NCBI GenBank assembly: GCA_002070415.1
Contig: MWDF01000011.1
Location: 1-61,591, forward strand
Source: Firmicutes bacterium ADurb.Bin153
Lineage (GTDB): Bacteria; Bacillota; DTU025; MWDF01
DNA length: 61,591 bases
Direction: 5' to 3'
Made by a program: the position numbers and the translations under genes
The notes under the pieces: model-generated
Database searches by the model: none
What the model was told of the DNA's origin: nothing
What the model saw: the letters and a program-made list of their open reading frames with translations, nothing else
Part shown: piece after piece, positions 1 to 10,717 of the stretch
How positions within the stretch are numbered: position 1 is the first letter of the stretch
Layout of the letters: every line of letters starts with the position of its first letter

Positions 1-93
1 TCATTGTATTCTGTTCTTGAGGTATGACGTTTTCCCTGACGACTTATGCTATGACATTATCGCTGACGAACCACACGGGGACAAGCAGCGCGA

Positions 94-122
94 TTGCAGT
101 TTGATTCGCGAGAGCATATAAT
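94..122 (+). promoter_or_regulatory. sigma-A-type promoter of yajC
   Basis: TTGCAG at 94-99 and TATAAT at 117-122 are separated by exactly 17 bases. This gives a start near 129, about 40 bases before the yajC ATG. It is the only strong promoter seen at the head of this block. Confidence 0.65.
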
Positions 123-167
123 AAAATAGTTATTCTCAGATTAGATTAACTCGATGGAGGTATTTGA

Positions 168-491
168 ATGACGACTGGCACTGGAAGCTCAACTTTCCTG
201 ATAATCTGGGTAGTGGCTCTGTTCGCTATGATGTATTTCCTCACGATCAGGCCGCAGCAGCAGCAGAAGAAGAAGCGCGAGTCCATGATGGCATCGCTGA
301 GGAAAGACAACAGGATCATCACGATCGGCGGCTTCAGGGCCGTCATAGTCGATGTCAAGGACGACGACCTCATCATCAACATAGCAGAGGACAGCTCGCA
401 GGAGTTTCTTTGCCGCGTAAAGAAATGGGCCGTCAACGCAGTTGAGGGCAAGCCCGAGTTCGCGGAGAAGCCGGCAGAGAAGAAGTCCTGA
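168..491 (+). CDS. yajC: preprotein translocase subunit YajC
   Basis: A 107-residue protein with a single N-terminal membrane helix (about residues 9-27), followed by the family's IRPQQQQKKKR motif and a small cytoplasmic beta-rich domain (ITIGGFRAVIVDVKDDDLIINIAE). YajC is an accessory subunit of the Sec translocase that associates with SecDF in the inner membrane. The length is normal. The ATG follows a GGAGG at 156-160. In many Bacillota and Clostridia secD/secF follow at or near this place; none is present here, so the gene stands without its usual partners before recJ. The charged lysine/glutamate C-tail is typical. Confidence 0.93.
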   Translation: MTTGTGSSTFLIIWVVALFAMMYFLTIRPQQQQKKKRESMMASLRKDNRIITIGGFRAVIVDVKDDDLIINIAEDSSQEFLCRVKKWAVNAVEGKPEFAEKPAEKKS

Positions 492-519
492 GGCGCCTTT
501 TAAAGAGGAGGTTCCTCGG

Positions 520-1296
520 ATGGTAAGAAGGGTTATGCCGGTGGCGGCGGTATTGCTGCTGGCGGTAATGGTCGGCATCCCGGCGGGCGCGGCGAATACC
601 TCGGCCGAGACGACCGCGGTCGCCTACGTCACCGCCTTCCAGAACGGAAGGTGGGAGGATGCTAAGCTGTTGGCTTCGGACGCTGCTTTGAGCTTCGTTG
701 AGCTCGTACAGGTGCGCAAGGGCACTACGGACGGCTTCACGAAGGTGGAGGCGGTGGAATCCGAGGTCATCGGGGACAGCGTGCGAGTGAAGGTCTATTA
801 CGCCAACAAGGACGGCAAGATCGTCCCCAGGTATGTAAAGGTGAAGAGCGTCGGGGTAGGCAAGGACGCCGTCGTGGACGACAAGCTGGTAGGATCCGAT
901 TGGGTGTCTAGCAGCTACTCCAAGGGCCTTTTCAAGAAGCCCGAGACGATAGGCGGAATCACGCTGCAGGTGCTTGGCTACCTGCAGATGGGTGACGAGA
1001 TCAAATTCGACCTGTACCTCACCAACGGCGGCAAGCTCGACCGGTACATAATGCCCATGCAGGAGGCGTTCTGCGTGGTCGAGATCGACGGCACTTTCAA
1101 GAAACGGTACTACTCCCTAGTGCCCGAGACCGTGACCGACGGGTTGCTGAAGGCGGGCACGAGCGTAAGGACGTTCGCGCTCATGCCGTTCTGGCAGAAG
1201 GACCCTGCTACCGCGGGACTCAAGGGAGAGAAGCTCAGCTGGATACTCTACATCCCGTTCGGGCCGATCGACCAGTTCGCGATCGAATACCTATAA
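520..1296 (+). CDS. secreted protein of unknown function
   Basis: A 258-residue protein with a signal peptide (MVRRVMPVAAVLLLAVMVG...AGAA, cleavage near residue 25). The ATG at 520 is preferred because GAGGAG lies at 505-510; an in-frame ATG at 442 lies inside yajC and would add an uncleaved arginine-rich stretch. Residues about 30-130 look like a small NTF2/DUF4878-like module (AVAYVTAFQNGRWEDAKLL, then beta strands). The rest (GGITLQVLGYLQMGDEIKFDLYLTNGG...) resembles an extracellular beta-sandwich such as DUF4352-type domains. Both are fold guesses without signature residues. It sits between yajC and the HD-domain gene and is probably cotranscribed with them. I do not recognise a specific family. 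Confidence 0.75.
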   Translation: MVRRVMPVAAVLLLAVMVGIPAGAANTSAETTAVAYVTAFQNGRWEDAKLLASDAALSFVELVQVRKGTTDGFTKVEAVESEVIGDSVRVKVYYANKDGKIVPRYVKVKSVGVGKDAVVDDKLVGSDWVSSSYSKGLFKKPETIGGITLQVLGYLQMGDEIKFDLYLTNGGKLDRYIMPMQEAFCVVEIDGTFKKRYYSLVPETVTDGLLKAGTSVRTFALMPFWQKDPATAGLKGEKLSWILYIPFGPIDQFAIEYL

Positions 1297-1363
1297 GAGA
1301 CATAGAGGCTGTGGGCCGCGCCTGGGACAAGGGCGCGGCCCTGGCCATGCGGAGGGCGATTTA

Positions 1364-2038
1364 TTGGAAAAGAGACCGGTGACATTAAGAGAGGTAAGGG
1401 AAAACCCCGTCATAATGGCCTTCCTCGACCGGGCGGCCAGGAACATAAAGGCGATGGGGTATACCGAGCACGGCCTCAGGCATGCCAAGCTCGTCAGCGA
1501 CATCTCGGACAACGTCATGAAGAGGCTGGGGTTCAGCGAAAGGGACGCGCAGCTTGCGGCGATAGCCGGATACATACACGACATCGGCAACTCGATCAAC
1601 CGCGAACACCACGGAACGCTGAGCGCCAGCCTCGCCGCCCCGGCCCTGCTGGACATGGGGATGGACCCGCAGGAAGTGGCCATCATAATCTCCGCGCTGG
1701 GCAACCATGAAGAGGAGATCGGGCACGTGGTGAACCACATAGCGGCGGCTCTCATCCTCGCCGACAAGACGGACGTACACAGGACCAGGGTGCAGGTGAA
1801 CAGGGACAACCTGGATTTCGACGTGCACGACAGGGTCTGCTACAGCGTGACGAGCTCGTTTCTGGACGTGGACGGGGATCACAAGAGGATAACGCTCAAT
1901 CTAGTCATAGACAGCGAGGTCACCTCGGTGATGGAGTACTTCGAGCTCTTCATGACGCGCATGACGATGAGCAGGAAAGCCGCCGCCTTCCTGGGCTGTG
2001 AGTTCTCCATAGTGGCGAACGGGGCGAGGCTTCTCTAG
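1364..2038 (+). CDS. HD-domain phosphohydrolase
   Basis: A 224-residue HD-superfamily protein. The metal ligands are visible as H (GLRHAKLV), HD (GYIHDIGNSINREHHG) and a later D (LILADKTDVHRTRV). The start is a TTG at 1364 behind GGAGGGCG (spacing about 8). The family hydrolyses phosphate esters of nucleotides or similar compounds; the substrate cannot be told from sequence. The C-terminal about 70 residues form a separate alpha/beta segment (DHKRITLNLVIDSEVTSVMEYFELFMTRMTMSRKAA). HD proteins of this type often lie between yajC and secD in Clostridia, so the place is conserved although secD is missing. A terminator follows. Confidence 0.85.
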   Translation: MEKRPVTLREVRENPVIMAFLDRAARNIKAMGYTEHGLRHAKLVSDISDNVMKRLGFSERDAQLAAIAGYIHDIGNSINREHHGTLSASLAAPALLDMGMDPQEVAIIISALGNHEEEIGHVVNHIAAALILADKTDVHRTRVQVNRDNLDFDVHDRVCYSVTSSFLDVDGDHKRITLNLVIDSEVTSVMEYFELFMTRMTMSRKAAAFLGCEFSIVANGARLL

Positions 2039-2073
2039 CGCCGACCGCCCAGGTGATCGCCTGTCTTCAAGCG

Positions 2074-2100
2074 AAGGCCCGCAGGCGGGCCGTTCTTTTT
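2074..2100 (+). terminator. rho-independent terminator
   Basis: GGCCCGC at 2076-2082 pairs with GCGGGCC at 2085-2091, followed by GTTCTTTTT. It ends the yajC-HD transcription unit. Confidence 0.75.
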
Positions 2101-2146
2101 ATCGTCCCTCAAGGCGGGGCATCGAAGCATCGGAGGGCGTGCATTC

Positions 2147-2890
2147 ATGGAATCGTTATGCGTCGAGTACGAAGGCAACAACTACGAGGTCCATGTCGCG
2201 CACAGGAGGGTGCGCTCGGTCACGCTGAGGGTCATGAAGGACGGCACGGCCAGGATGACGGTGCCCAGGGGATTTACGGACTACGAGGCGCGCGCCTTGC
2301 TCGCGGAAAGGGCCGCATGGCTTTCGAAGTCGGTGGAAGAATCAAAGGCGTTGGCCGGAAGGACGGGACCGTACGTATCGCTGGCATGCCTTCCCGAAAG
2401 AGTCGAGTACATGGGGAACAGCCTTGCGCTGAGGGTGGGGTACGCAAAAAGGGCCTATGTTGAAGAGGCAGGACCGGAGCTGCTGCTGGCAAGCCCGCGG
2501 CCGGAATCATCCGAAAGGTCGCTGGCCCTGCTGGACGCATGGTACAAAGCCAAGGCTCTGGAGAAGGCCGCGGAGTACATGGAGGAGTTTCTGGCTGCCA
2601 TGGATGCGCCGCCCAAGGGCAGGCCGTCTTTGAGGGCAAGGGCGATGAGCTCAAGGTGGGGCAGCTACAGCTTCCGCACGAATACGATATGCGTAAACAC
2701 CGCCCTCGTTAAGGCGGTGCCCGGCCTTTTCAGATACGTTGTGCTTCATGAGCTCGCCCACACCTTCCATCAGGACCACCAATCGGGCTTCAAGCGTTTC
2801 ATGGATGCCCATATGCCGGATTGGAGGGGCACGAGGCAGGAGCTTGGAAGGTGGGCCAGAGGGCAGGGGCCCTCCTTGGAGCGGAGCTAG
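2147..2890 (+). CDS. YgjP/SprT-like zinc metallopeptidase
   Basis: A 247-residue protein of the M48/WLM-like YgjP (DUF45) family. The zinc site is HELAHTFHQDH (about residues 200-210). It follows the RWGSYSFRTNTICVNTALV segment typical of the family, with a late FKRFMDAHMPDW containing a further helix. The N-terminal half is the usual beta-rich domain (RRVRSVTLRVMKDGTARMTVPRGF). YgjP proteins are cytosolic predicted peptidases or nucleotide-metabolism accessory proteins of uncertain substrate. The ATG follows CGGAGGG. It lies between a terminator and recJ and may have its own promoter. Confidence 0.87.
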   Translation: MESLCVEYEGNNYEVHVAHRRVRSVTLRVMKDGTARMTVPRGFTDYEARALLAERAAWLSKSVEESKALAGRTGPYVSLACLPERVEYMGNSLALRVGYAKRAYVEEAGPELLLASPRPESSERSLALLDAWYKAKALEKAAEYMEEFLAAMDAPPKGRPSLRARAMSSRWGSYSFRTNTICVNTALVKAVPGLFRYVVLHELAHTFHQDHQSGFKRFMDAHMPDWRGTRQELGRWARGQGPSLERS

Positions 2891-2960
2891 CGAACGGGCC
2901 TTAAAGGGGCCGCTTTAATATGTTATCATTTAAAATGTATAAGCAATCAGAAGGATGTGG

Positions 2961-4700
2961 ATGATGGCCAGGGCAAGGAAGAAATGGGAACTCAGGAACG
3001 AACTGGATGTCGTGCAGCGCAGGGAGCATGCACGCATCTTCAACGTGTCCGAGACCATGGCCGGCTTGCTGTACAACAGGGGCATCACCGACTACGAGAG
3101 CGCCCAGCGCTTCCTCAACCCGTCTCTGGAGCACATAACCGACCCGTTCAGGATACCGGACATGAAGAGGGCGGCCACAAGGCTGCTAAGGTCCATCTAT
3201 GCCAACGAGAGGATAATGATCTACGGCGACTACGACGTAGACGGGATAACCGGCACCGCTACGATGGCAAGGTGCCTTTCCGAGCTGGGAGCCGACGTGC
3301 AGTCCTACATCCCAAAGAGGCTGGAGGAAGGCTACGGGATCAATATCGAGGCTATCGAGCAGGCCGCATCCCAGGGCGTTAAGGTCATAGTCACGGTAGA
3401 CTGCGGAATCAGCGCCTACAACGAGGTTGAAAGGGCCAAGGAGCTTGGGATGGATGTCATAATCACAGACCATCACCAACCCGGGGAGAACATACCCAGC
3501 TGCACCGCCGTTGTGAACCCCAAGCTCATGGCGGACGAGCTCGGACAGGACAACCTGGCCGGGGTGGGCGTCGCCTTCAAGCTCTGCCAGGCGGTCCACA
3601 GCCTCATAGGGGCGGATTCCTCATCGGATCCGGTGAAGTACATGGACCTCGTCGCCCTCGGCACGATTGCCGACATGGTCCCTCTCGTCGGAGAGAACAG
3701 GGCCATCGCGAATTTCGGTATGCAGCAGATGATGCAGACACTCAATCCCGGGCTGGCATGCCTTCTGGAGAGCTGCAACCTGTACGGCAGGCCGCTTTCC
3801 GCGACGAACATAAGCTACACGCTGGCCCCGAGGCTGAACGCGGTGGGCAGGCTAGGGGACGCCTCGGTGGCTGTTGAGCTATTCCTTACGGACGAGAACG
3901 ACAAGGCAGCCAACATAGCCTCGATGCTCGCGGAGGAGAACCGCAGGCGCCAGGAGATCGAGGCCGTTATATCGGAGCAGGCCGTCGGCATGCTCGAGGC
4001 CCAGGACATAAGCACGATGAACGTGATCGTGCTCGCCTCGGAGGGCTGGCACCAGGGCGTCGTAGGCATCGTGGCGTCCAGGATGGTAGAAAGCTACAAC
4101 AGGCCCGCTATACTCATCTCGATGGCAAACGGCGAGGGCAGGGGCTCCGGAAGGAGCATAGGGGGCTTCGACCTCCACGCGGCGCTCACGGAGTGCTCGG
4201 ACTGCCTCGTGCGCTTCGGAGGGCACGCTCAGGCGGCCGGGCTTACGCTGAGGGCCGACATGCTGGACCAGTTCAAGGACAAGATCAACTTCGTTGCCTC
4301 GCAGCAGATCATCTCGAGCCAGCTCATACCCGTCCTTAAGGTCGACGCCGTGCTGAGGCCGCAGAGGATTACGATGGAACTGGCGAGGGAGATAATGAAG
4401 CTGCAGCCGTACGGCCTTTCGAACCCTGAGCCCGTCTTCGTGACGAACAAGCTCGAGATAAACGACATAAGAGGGGTGGGCAACGACGGAAGGCATCTCA
4501 AGCTCAGGCTTTCCAGGGACGGCATACTGCTTAGCGCCATAGGGTACAACATGGGCAGCCGGATCTCGGACTTCGACGACGACAGGTCCCCCGTGGACGT
4601 AGCCTACACCATAGACGTTTCGCACTACAACGGGAACGAGTACCTGCAGCTCGTGCTGAAGGACATCAGGCACAGCCCTGACGTGCCACCGAGAAGCTGA
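2961..4700 (+). CDS. recJ: single-stranded-DNA-specific exonuclease RecJ
   Basis: A 579-residue DHH/DHHA1 phosphoesterase. Visible motifs are YGDYDVDG (about residue 90), VDCGIS, ITDHH (the DHH motif) and the DHHA1 block GRGSGRSIGGFDLHAAL...FGGHAQAAGLTL, then an OB-fold C-terminal part. RecJ degrades single-stranded DNA 5' to 3' in recombination and repair. The length is normal. AAGG at 2951-2954 best serves the ATG at 2961; ATGs at 2955 and 2964 are also possible. The rel gene begins 11 bases after its stop, as in the Bacillota recJ-(apt)-relA cluster, though apt is missing here. Confidence 0.95.
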   Translation: MMARARKKWELRNELDVVQRREHARIFNVSETMAGLLYNRGITDYESAQRFLNPSLEHITDPFRIPDMKRAATRLLRSIYANERIMIYGDYDVDGITGTATMARCLSELGADVQSYIPKRLEEGYGINIEAIEQAASQGVKVIVTVDCGISAYNEVERAKELGMDVIITDHHQPGENIPSCTAVVNPKLMADELGQDNLAGVGVAFKLCQAVHSLIGADSSSDPVKYMDLVALGTIADMVPLVGENRAIANFGMQQMMQTLNPGLACLLESCNLYGRPLSATNISYTLAPRLNAVGRLGDASVAVELFLTDENDKAANIASMLAEENRRRQEIEAVISEQAVGMLEAQDISTMNVIVLASEGWHQGVVGIVASRMVESYNRPAILISMANGEGRGSGRSIGGFDLHAALTECSDCLVRFGGHAQAAGLTLRADMLDQFKDKINFVASQQIISSQLIPVLKVDAVLRPQRITMELAREIMKLQPYGLSNPEPVFVTNKLEINDIRGVGNDGRHLKLRLSRDGILLSAIGYNMGSRISDFDDDRSPVDVAYTIDVSHYNGNEYLQLVLKDIRHSPDVPPRS

Positions 4701-4710
4701 GGCGGCATCC

Positions 4711-6846
<2,136 letters not shown>

Positions 6847-6854
6847 GAGGACGG

Positions 6855-7304
6855 ATGAGGGCCGTAGTTCAAAGGGTCAGGGAAGCTTCCGTAAAGGTGG
6901 GTACGGACACTGTCGGCTCCATCGGGGCCGGGTTCCTGGTCCTTCTGGGAGTGGCCAAAGACGACGGCGAGAAGGACGCCCTGTACACCGCGGACAAGGT
7001 GGCGGGCCTTAGGGTGTTCGACGACGGAGACGGGAAGTTCAACCTTTCGCTCAAGGACACAGGAGGCGCGGTACTGGCGGTCTCGCAGTTCACGCTGTAC
7101 GGGGACGCCAGGGCCGGAAGGAGGCCGTCCTTTACCGAAGCGGCCGGGGCGGACCTCGGGCTGAGCCTGTACGGGCTGTTCACAAAAAGGCTGGAATCGT
7201 CGGGCATACCGGTAAGCAGGGGTGTATTCGGGGCCAAGATGGAAGTCCACTTGGTGAACGACGGGCCAGTGACGATACTTATCGACAGCAAGAAGTATTT
7301 CTGA
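6855..7304 (+). CDS. dtd: D-aminoacyl-tRNA deacylase
   Basis: A 149-residue DTD. The conserved SQFTLYGD motif and the C-terminal [10 protein letters not shown], which carries the cross-subunit Gly-cisPro element, are both present. It hydrolyses D-amino acids from mischarged tRNA, as a cytosolic homodimer. AGGAGG lies just before the ATG and the gene begins 8 bases after rel ends. The rel-dtd-MBL-hisS order is the common one in Bacillota. Confidence 0.95.
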   Translation: MRAVVQRVREASVKVGTDTVGSIGAGFLVLLGVAKDDGEKDALYTADKVAGLRVFDDGDGKFNLSLKDTGGAVLAVSQFTLYGDARAGRRPSFTEAAGADLGLSLYGLFTKRLESSGIPVSRGVFGAKMEVHLVNDGPVTILIDSKKYF

Positions 7305-7313
7305 GGTGATCCG

Positions 7314-7955
7314 ATGTCGTTAGAAGTGGTGAGGCTCATCGTGGGGCCTCTGCAGACGAACTGCTACCTGGCGTTCGAAGGGGCAAAGACCGGGGCCGTG
7401 TGCTTCGACCCGGGCGCCAACGAAGCGAAAGTGCTAGGAAGGATGTACGGGCTGGGGCTCAAGCTCGAGGCGATATTCCTCACGCACTGGCACCCGGACC
7501 ACATAGGCGCGGCCGGGGAGCTGAGGGCCGAGACCGGGGCCCCGATATACATAGGCTCGGCGGACGCCGCCATGCTCGAGCGGACGAGCGACCCCTTCGG
7601 GCTTCTGGCGGACAGGCCGAACGGCTTCAGGTCGGCGGACGTTAGATTGGACGACGCGGACGAGAGGACGGTTGCCGGCATACGGATAAGGACGATAGCG
7701 ACGCCCGGGCACACGAGCGGCGGGGTGAGCTATTTCCTTCCCGACCACGGGGTGCTGTTCTCGGGAGACACGCTCTTCTCCGGAAGCGTTGGAAGGACCG
7801 ACCTTGCGGGCGGCAACGCCGGGGCGCTCAAGGAATCGATACTGGGCAAGATCTTCACGATGGGCGACGAAGTCAAGGTTTATCCCGGACACGGGCCGGA
7901 GACTGCGGTCGGCAAGGAGAAAGCGCGTGTCACGGCACTTCTAAATAGCATCTAA
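7314..7955 (+). CDS. MBL-fold hydrolase (glyoxalase II-like)
   Basis: A 213-residue metallo-beta-lactamase-fold hydrolase. It has the full THWHPDH zinc motif, a GHTSGG histidine, the bridging SGDTLFSGSVGRTDLAGG aspartate and a final PGHGPET histidine. Such proteins hydrolyse thioesters (hydroxyacylglutathione- or bacillithiol-type) or similar esters. The short length and missing C-terminal domain argue against a classical glyoxalase II. GAGGTGAT precedes the ATG. It belongs to the conserved dtd-MBL-hisS neighbourhood. Confidence 0.88.
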   Translation: MSLEVVRLIVGPLQTNCYLAFEGAKTGAVCFDPGANEAKVLGRMYGLGLKLEAIFLTHWHPDHIGAAGELRAETGAPIYIGSADAAMLERTSDPFGLLADRPNGFRSADVRLDDADERTVAGIRIRTIATPGHTSGGVSYFLPDHGVLFSGDTLFSGSVGRTDLAGGNAGALKESILGKIFTMGDEVKVYPGHGPETAVGKEKARVTALLNSI

Positions 7956-7968
7956 GCTGGGCGAGCAT

Positions 7969-7997
7969 TTGACTTTCGCGAAGGCATGGGATAAAAT
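7969..7997 (+). promoter_or_regulatory. sigma-A-type promoter
   Basis: TTGACT at 7969-7974 and TAAAAT at 7992-7997 have a 17-base spacer, about 37 bases before the TTG start of the SurA-like gene. It gives that gene, and perhaps hisS, their own transcription. Confidence 0.7.
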
Positions 7998-8033
7998 ATT
8001 CTAGATTCTGTCTGATGACTGGGGGCAAATCAA

Positions 8034-9170
8034 TTGATCATCAAGATGCGCAAGAACGCGGGAATGTTAATAATAGTCCTAGCTGCGGTGTTGGTACTGG
8101 CTATGGTACTTCCGAGCCTGTTTTCGGGCAGCTCGTCCACCACTACCAGCAAGTACTGGAGGACCACCGTCGCGGTGGTGAACGGCAGGAAAGTGACAAG
8201 GCTGGAATACGAAAGGGAATTCATAAACCAGTTCCAGCTCAGAAGCCAGCTCGGCACGGTCAGGTATGACATGCTCGACCAGTTGCGCTCGACGGTCATG
8301 GACCTGGTCGTCGAAAAAGAGCTCGTGCTCGCGGCGGCGGCCGCGGCCAAGGTCAACCTCAGCAAGGATGTCATAGACGCCGAGGTGGCGAAGCAGAAGG
8401 ACCAGATAGCCGGGGGAAGCCAGGACAACTGGACCACGTTCCTCGACAACTGGGCCTTCACCGAGTCCACTTTCAGGACCTACGTGACGGAGAACACTCT
8501 GTACGACACGTTCCTCAGCATAAGCGCCACCTACCCCGAGGTGACCGATGCCGACGTGCAGGCCGAGTTCGAGATAAGGAAGGCGAGGAACTCCAAGCTC
8601 GTGCTTGACGACGTCAAAGAGGAGATCACCAACACCCTCAACTACGAAAGGCAGAGGGACGCGAGCAGCGCATACATCAAGAAGCTCAGGGAACAGGCGC
8701 TGGCGGACGGCAAGATAGAGATCAAGGATAGCAGGGTCCTGGCCTACAGGGCCTATGCCGAAGGCGAGTACGACAAGAGCATAAGCTACTACAAGACCTC
8801 GCTGAAGGACAACGAGCAGGATCCCTACCTATGGTGCAGCCTCGCGATGGCGCAGGCCAAGAAGGGCACCTTCGAGGACGCCATGATAAGCATCGGCAAG
8901 GCCATGGAACTGGGGGAGGACTTTACGATCTACCTTACGAGGGCCGAGATAAACGCGATGCAGAAGATGGACGATGCCGCGTACGCCGACGTGGAAGCGG
9001 CGGTGAAGCTGGCCGGCACGAACCTTAGCATCCTGCAGTCTATAAACTACGTCATCGAGGACATGAAGAAGTTAGGGATGAACACCGTAAAGGTCAACGA
9101 GATGTTCGCGAAGGCCGTGAGCGACGCGCTCAAAGCGCAGGAGACGGGTTCCGGGAGCAAGACCAACTGA
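8034..9170 (+). CDS. membrane-anchored SurA-N-like / TPR protein
   Basis: A 378-residue protein. An N-terminal membrane anchor (MLIIVLAAVLVLAMVLPSLF) precedes a SurA-N/trigger-factor-like helical chaperone domain (VAVVNGRKVTRLEYEREFINQ...LDQLRSTVMDLVVEKELVLAAA, about residues 45-190). The C-terminal half contains at least two TPR-like repeats (AYRAYAEGEYDKSISYYKTSL; YLWCSLAMAQAKKGTFEDAMISI). No parvulin/PPIase domain is visible between them, so it is probably a holdase or assembly chaperone outside the membrane rather than an isomerase. The TTG start follows GGGGG; an ATG at 8046 is an alternative. It occupies the place where hemZ often lies before hisS. Confidence 0.78.
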   Translation: MIIKMRKNAGMLIIVLAAVLVLAMVLPSLFSGSSSTTTSKYWRTTVAVVNGRKVTRLEYEREFINQFQLRSQLGTVRYDMLDQLRSTVMDLVVEKELVLAAAAAAKVNLSKDVIDAEVAKQKDQIAGGSQDNWTTFLDNWAFTESTFRTYVTENTLYDTFLSISATYPEVTDADVQAEFEIRKARNSKLVLDDVKEEITNTLNYERQRDASSAYIKKLREQALADGKIEIKDSRVLAYRAYAEGEYDKSISYYKTSLKDNEQDPYLWCSLAMAQAKKGTFEDAMISIGKAMELGEDFTIYLTRAEINAMQKMDDAAYADVEAAVKLAGTNLSILQSINYVIEDMKKLGMNTVKVNEMFAKAVSDALKAQETGSGSKTN

Positions 9171-9192
9171 CGCTTAGGATGAATACCGGTGA

Positions 9193-9214
9193 CTGGGCGG
9201 GGCTTCCCGCCCAG
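9193..9214 (+). terminator. intergenic GC hairpin before hisS
   Basis: CTGGGCGGG (9193-9201) pairs perfectly with CCCGCCCAG (9206-9214) around a GCTT loop. No T-run follows, so it may be a weak terminator or an mRNA-processing/stability hairpin. No T-box elements were seen. Confidence 0.45.
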
Positions 9215-9247
9215 ACGCATATCTGACGGACGAGAGGTGCGATCGAC

Positions 9248-10513
9248 ATGCAGATCACAGCCCCGAGGGGGACCAGGGACATAATGTTCGAGGAGGCGAG
9301 GCTCTGGCAGAGGGCCGAGGAGGCGCTCAGGCAGCTCGCCGACCTGTACGGATACTCCGAGATCAGGACCCCGATATTCGAGCACACCGAGCTTTTCGTA
9401 AGAGGTGTCGGGGAGGCCACCGACATAGTCGAGAAGGAGATGTACACCTTCAACGACAGGGGCGGCAGGAGCATCACGCTGAGGCCCGAGAACACGGCCC
9501 CGGTCATGAGGGCTTTCGTGGAGCACAACATGGGCGCCAAGGCGCAGCCCACCAAGCTGTTCTACTTCGGTCCCATGTTCAGGTACGAAAGGCCGCAGGC
9601 CGGAAGGTTCAGGCAGTTCCACCAGATGGGGATCGAATACACGGGCTCGGGCTCGCCCATGGCGGACGCCGAGGTGATAAGGTTCAGCCTCGACTACTTC
9701 AGGATGCTGGGCATCAAACAGGTGAAGGTGCACCTCAACTCGATAGGGTGCCCGGAATGCAGGCCCCGCTACAAGGAGGCGCTCAAGGACGCCTACAGGC
9801 CGAACCTGGAGGCGCTCTGCGAATCGTGCAAGAAGAGGTTCGATGCGAACCCGCTGAGGCTGCTGGACTGCAAGTCGCCCGAATGCAGGGCGCTGGTGCC
9901 CAATCCGCCTGATGTGGAAGACTTCCTCTGCGATGATTGCCTGGCCCACTTCACGAAGCTGAAGGGCTTCCTTGAGGCGCTGAGCGTGGAGTACGTGAAG
10001 GACCCGAGGCTGGTGAGGGGCCTGGACTACTACACCAAGACCACGTTCGAGTTCACATCCGAAGGGCTGGGATCCCAGGACGCGATAGGAGGAGGAGGCC
10101 GCTACGACGGCCTCGTCGGGGAAGTGGGAGGGGCGCCCACACCGTCGGTTGGAGTGGCCTGCGGGATGGAACGCCTGATAACCGTGGCTAAGGCCCAGGG
10201 GGGCCTCGATGTCGGTCCCGTGAAGCCCGTGGCCTATATGGCGGGGTTGGGGGAGGCCGGGGCCGCCAAGGCCATGGAGCTCGCCTTCATGCTCAGGGAA
10301 ACCGGGCTGGCGGCCGAGTTCGACACCGTCGGCAGGAGCCTCAAGGCCCAGATGAAATACGCTGACAAGCTCGGGGCCAGGTTCGTTGCGATAATCGGCG
10401 ACGAGGAGATGTCGGAGGCGGCGGCCGTCGTCAAGGACATGGCGGAAGGAAGCCAGCGAGAGGTCGGCTTCAGTGACCTTGTGCAGCATATCAGGGAACT
10501 GATGGGCCGATAG
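9248..10513 (+). CDS. hisS: histidyl-tRNA synthetase
   Basis: A 421-residue class II synthetase. It has an N-terminal PRGTRDIMFEEARLWQ, motif 2 (FYFGPMFRYERPQAGRFRQFHQMGIE), the histidine-specific LVRGLDYYTKTTFEF and motif 3 GGGGRYDGLVGEVGG, then the anticodon-binding domain. It charges tRNA-His. GAGAGGTG precedes the ATG. aspS, its usual partner in Bacillota, is absent; the pyr operon follows instead. Confidence 0.96.
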   Translation: MQITAPRGTRDIMFEEARLWQRAEEALRQLADLYGYSEIRTPIFEHTELFVRGVGEATDIVEKEMYTFNDRGGRSITLRPENTAPVMRAFVEHNMGAKAQPTKLFYFGPMFRYERPQAGRFRQFHQMGIEYTGSGSPMADAEVIRFSLDYFRMLGIKQVKVHLNSIGCPECRPRYKEALKDAYRPNLEALCESCKKRFDANPLRLLDCKSPECRALVPNPPDVEDFLCDDCLAHFTKLKGFLEALSVEYVKDPRLVRGLDYYTKTTFEFTSEGLGSQDAIGGGGRYDGLVGEVGGAPTPSVGVACGMERLITVAKAQGGLDVGPVKPVAYMAGLGEAGAAKAMELAFMLRETGLAAEFDTVGRSLKAQMKYADKLGARFVAIIGDEEMSEAAAVVKDMAEGSQREVGFSDLVQHIRELMGR

Positions 10514-10532
10514 ACGGAGGCGAACATTCGCC

Positions 10533-10561
10533 TTGACTTGCAAAACTTTGGAGGGCATAAT
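10533..10561 (+). promoter_or_regulatory. pyr operon promoter
   Basis: TTGACT at 10533-10538 and CATAAT at 10556-10561 are spaced by 17 bases. Transcription would start near 10568, just before the PyrR-binding motif. Confidence 0.75.
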
Positions 10562-10567
10562 CTTTTA

Positions 10568-10676
10568 CAGTAGAAACCGCGCTTTTAACTCAGTCCAGAG
10601 AGGCTGGCAAAGGCGGAGTCAGCAGAAGCATGCACTACGAGCCTGCCGGACCTTAAAGGACGGCAGGCCTTTTTTC
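10568..10676 (+). promoter_or_regulatory. PyrR-dependent transcription attenuator
   Basis: The leader contains AGTCCAGAGAGGCT at 10592-10605, matching the PyrR anti-antiterminator consensus (ARUCCNGNGAGGYU). It is flanked by CTC/GAG pairing that closes the binding loop. An intrinsic terminator follows: GCCTGCCG at 10641-10648 pairs with CGGCAGGC at 10661-10668, then CTTTTTTC. By analogy with Bacillus pyr leaders, PyrR-UMP binding would favour the terminator and lower pyr expression when UMP is plentiful. pyrR itself is not in the window, so it would act in trans from elsewhere. Confidence 0.85.
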
Positions 10677-10717
10677 ACGAGGGCCGTCCTGAAGGATGAT
10701 ATGAAGGGGATGATGGA

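Noticed and set aside
9171..9247. Possible T-box upstream of hisS
   Set aside because: Only 77 bases, one simple GC hairpin, and no T-box sequence (AGGGUGGNACCGCG) is present.
9047..10558. Minus-strand open frame of 503 codons opposite hisS
   Set aside because: It lies exactly antisense to a perfect hisS, has no ribosome binding site and a low-complexity His/Arg/Pro-rich translation typical of GC-rich shadow frames.
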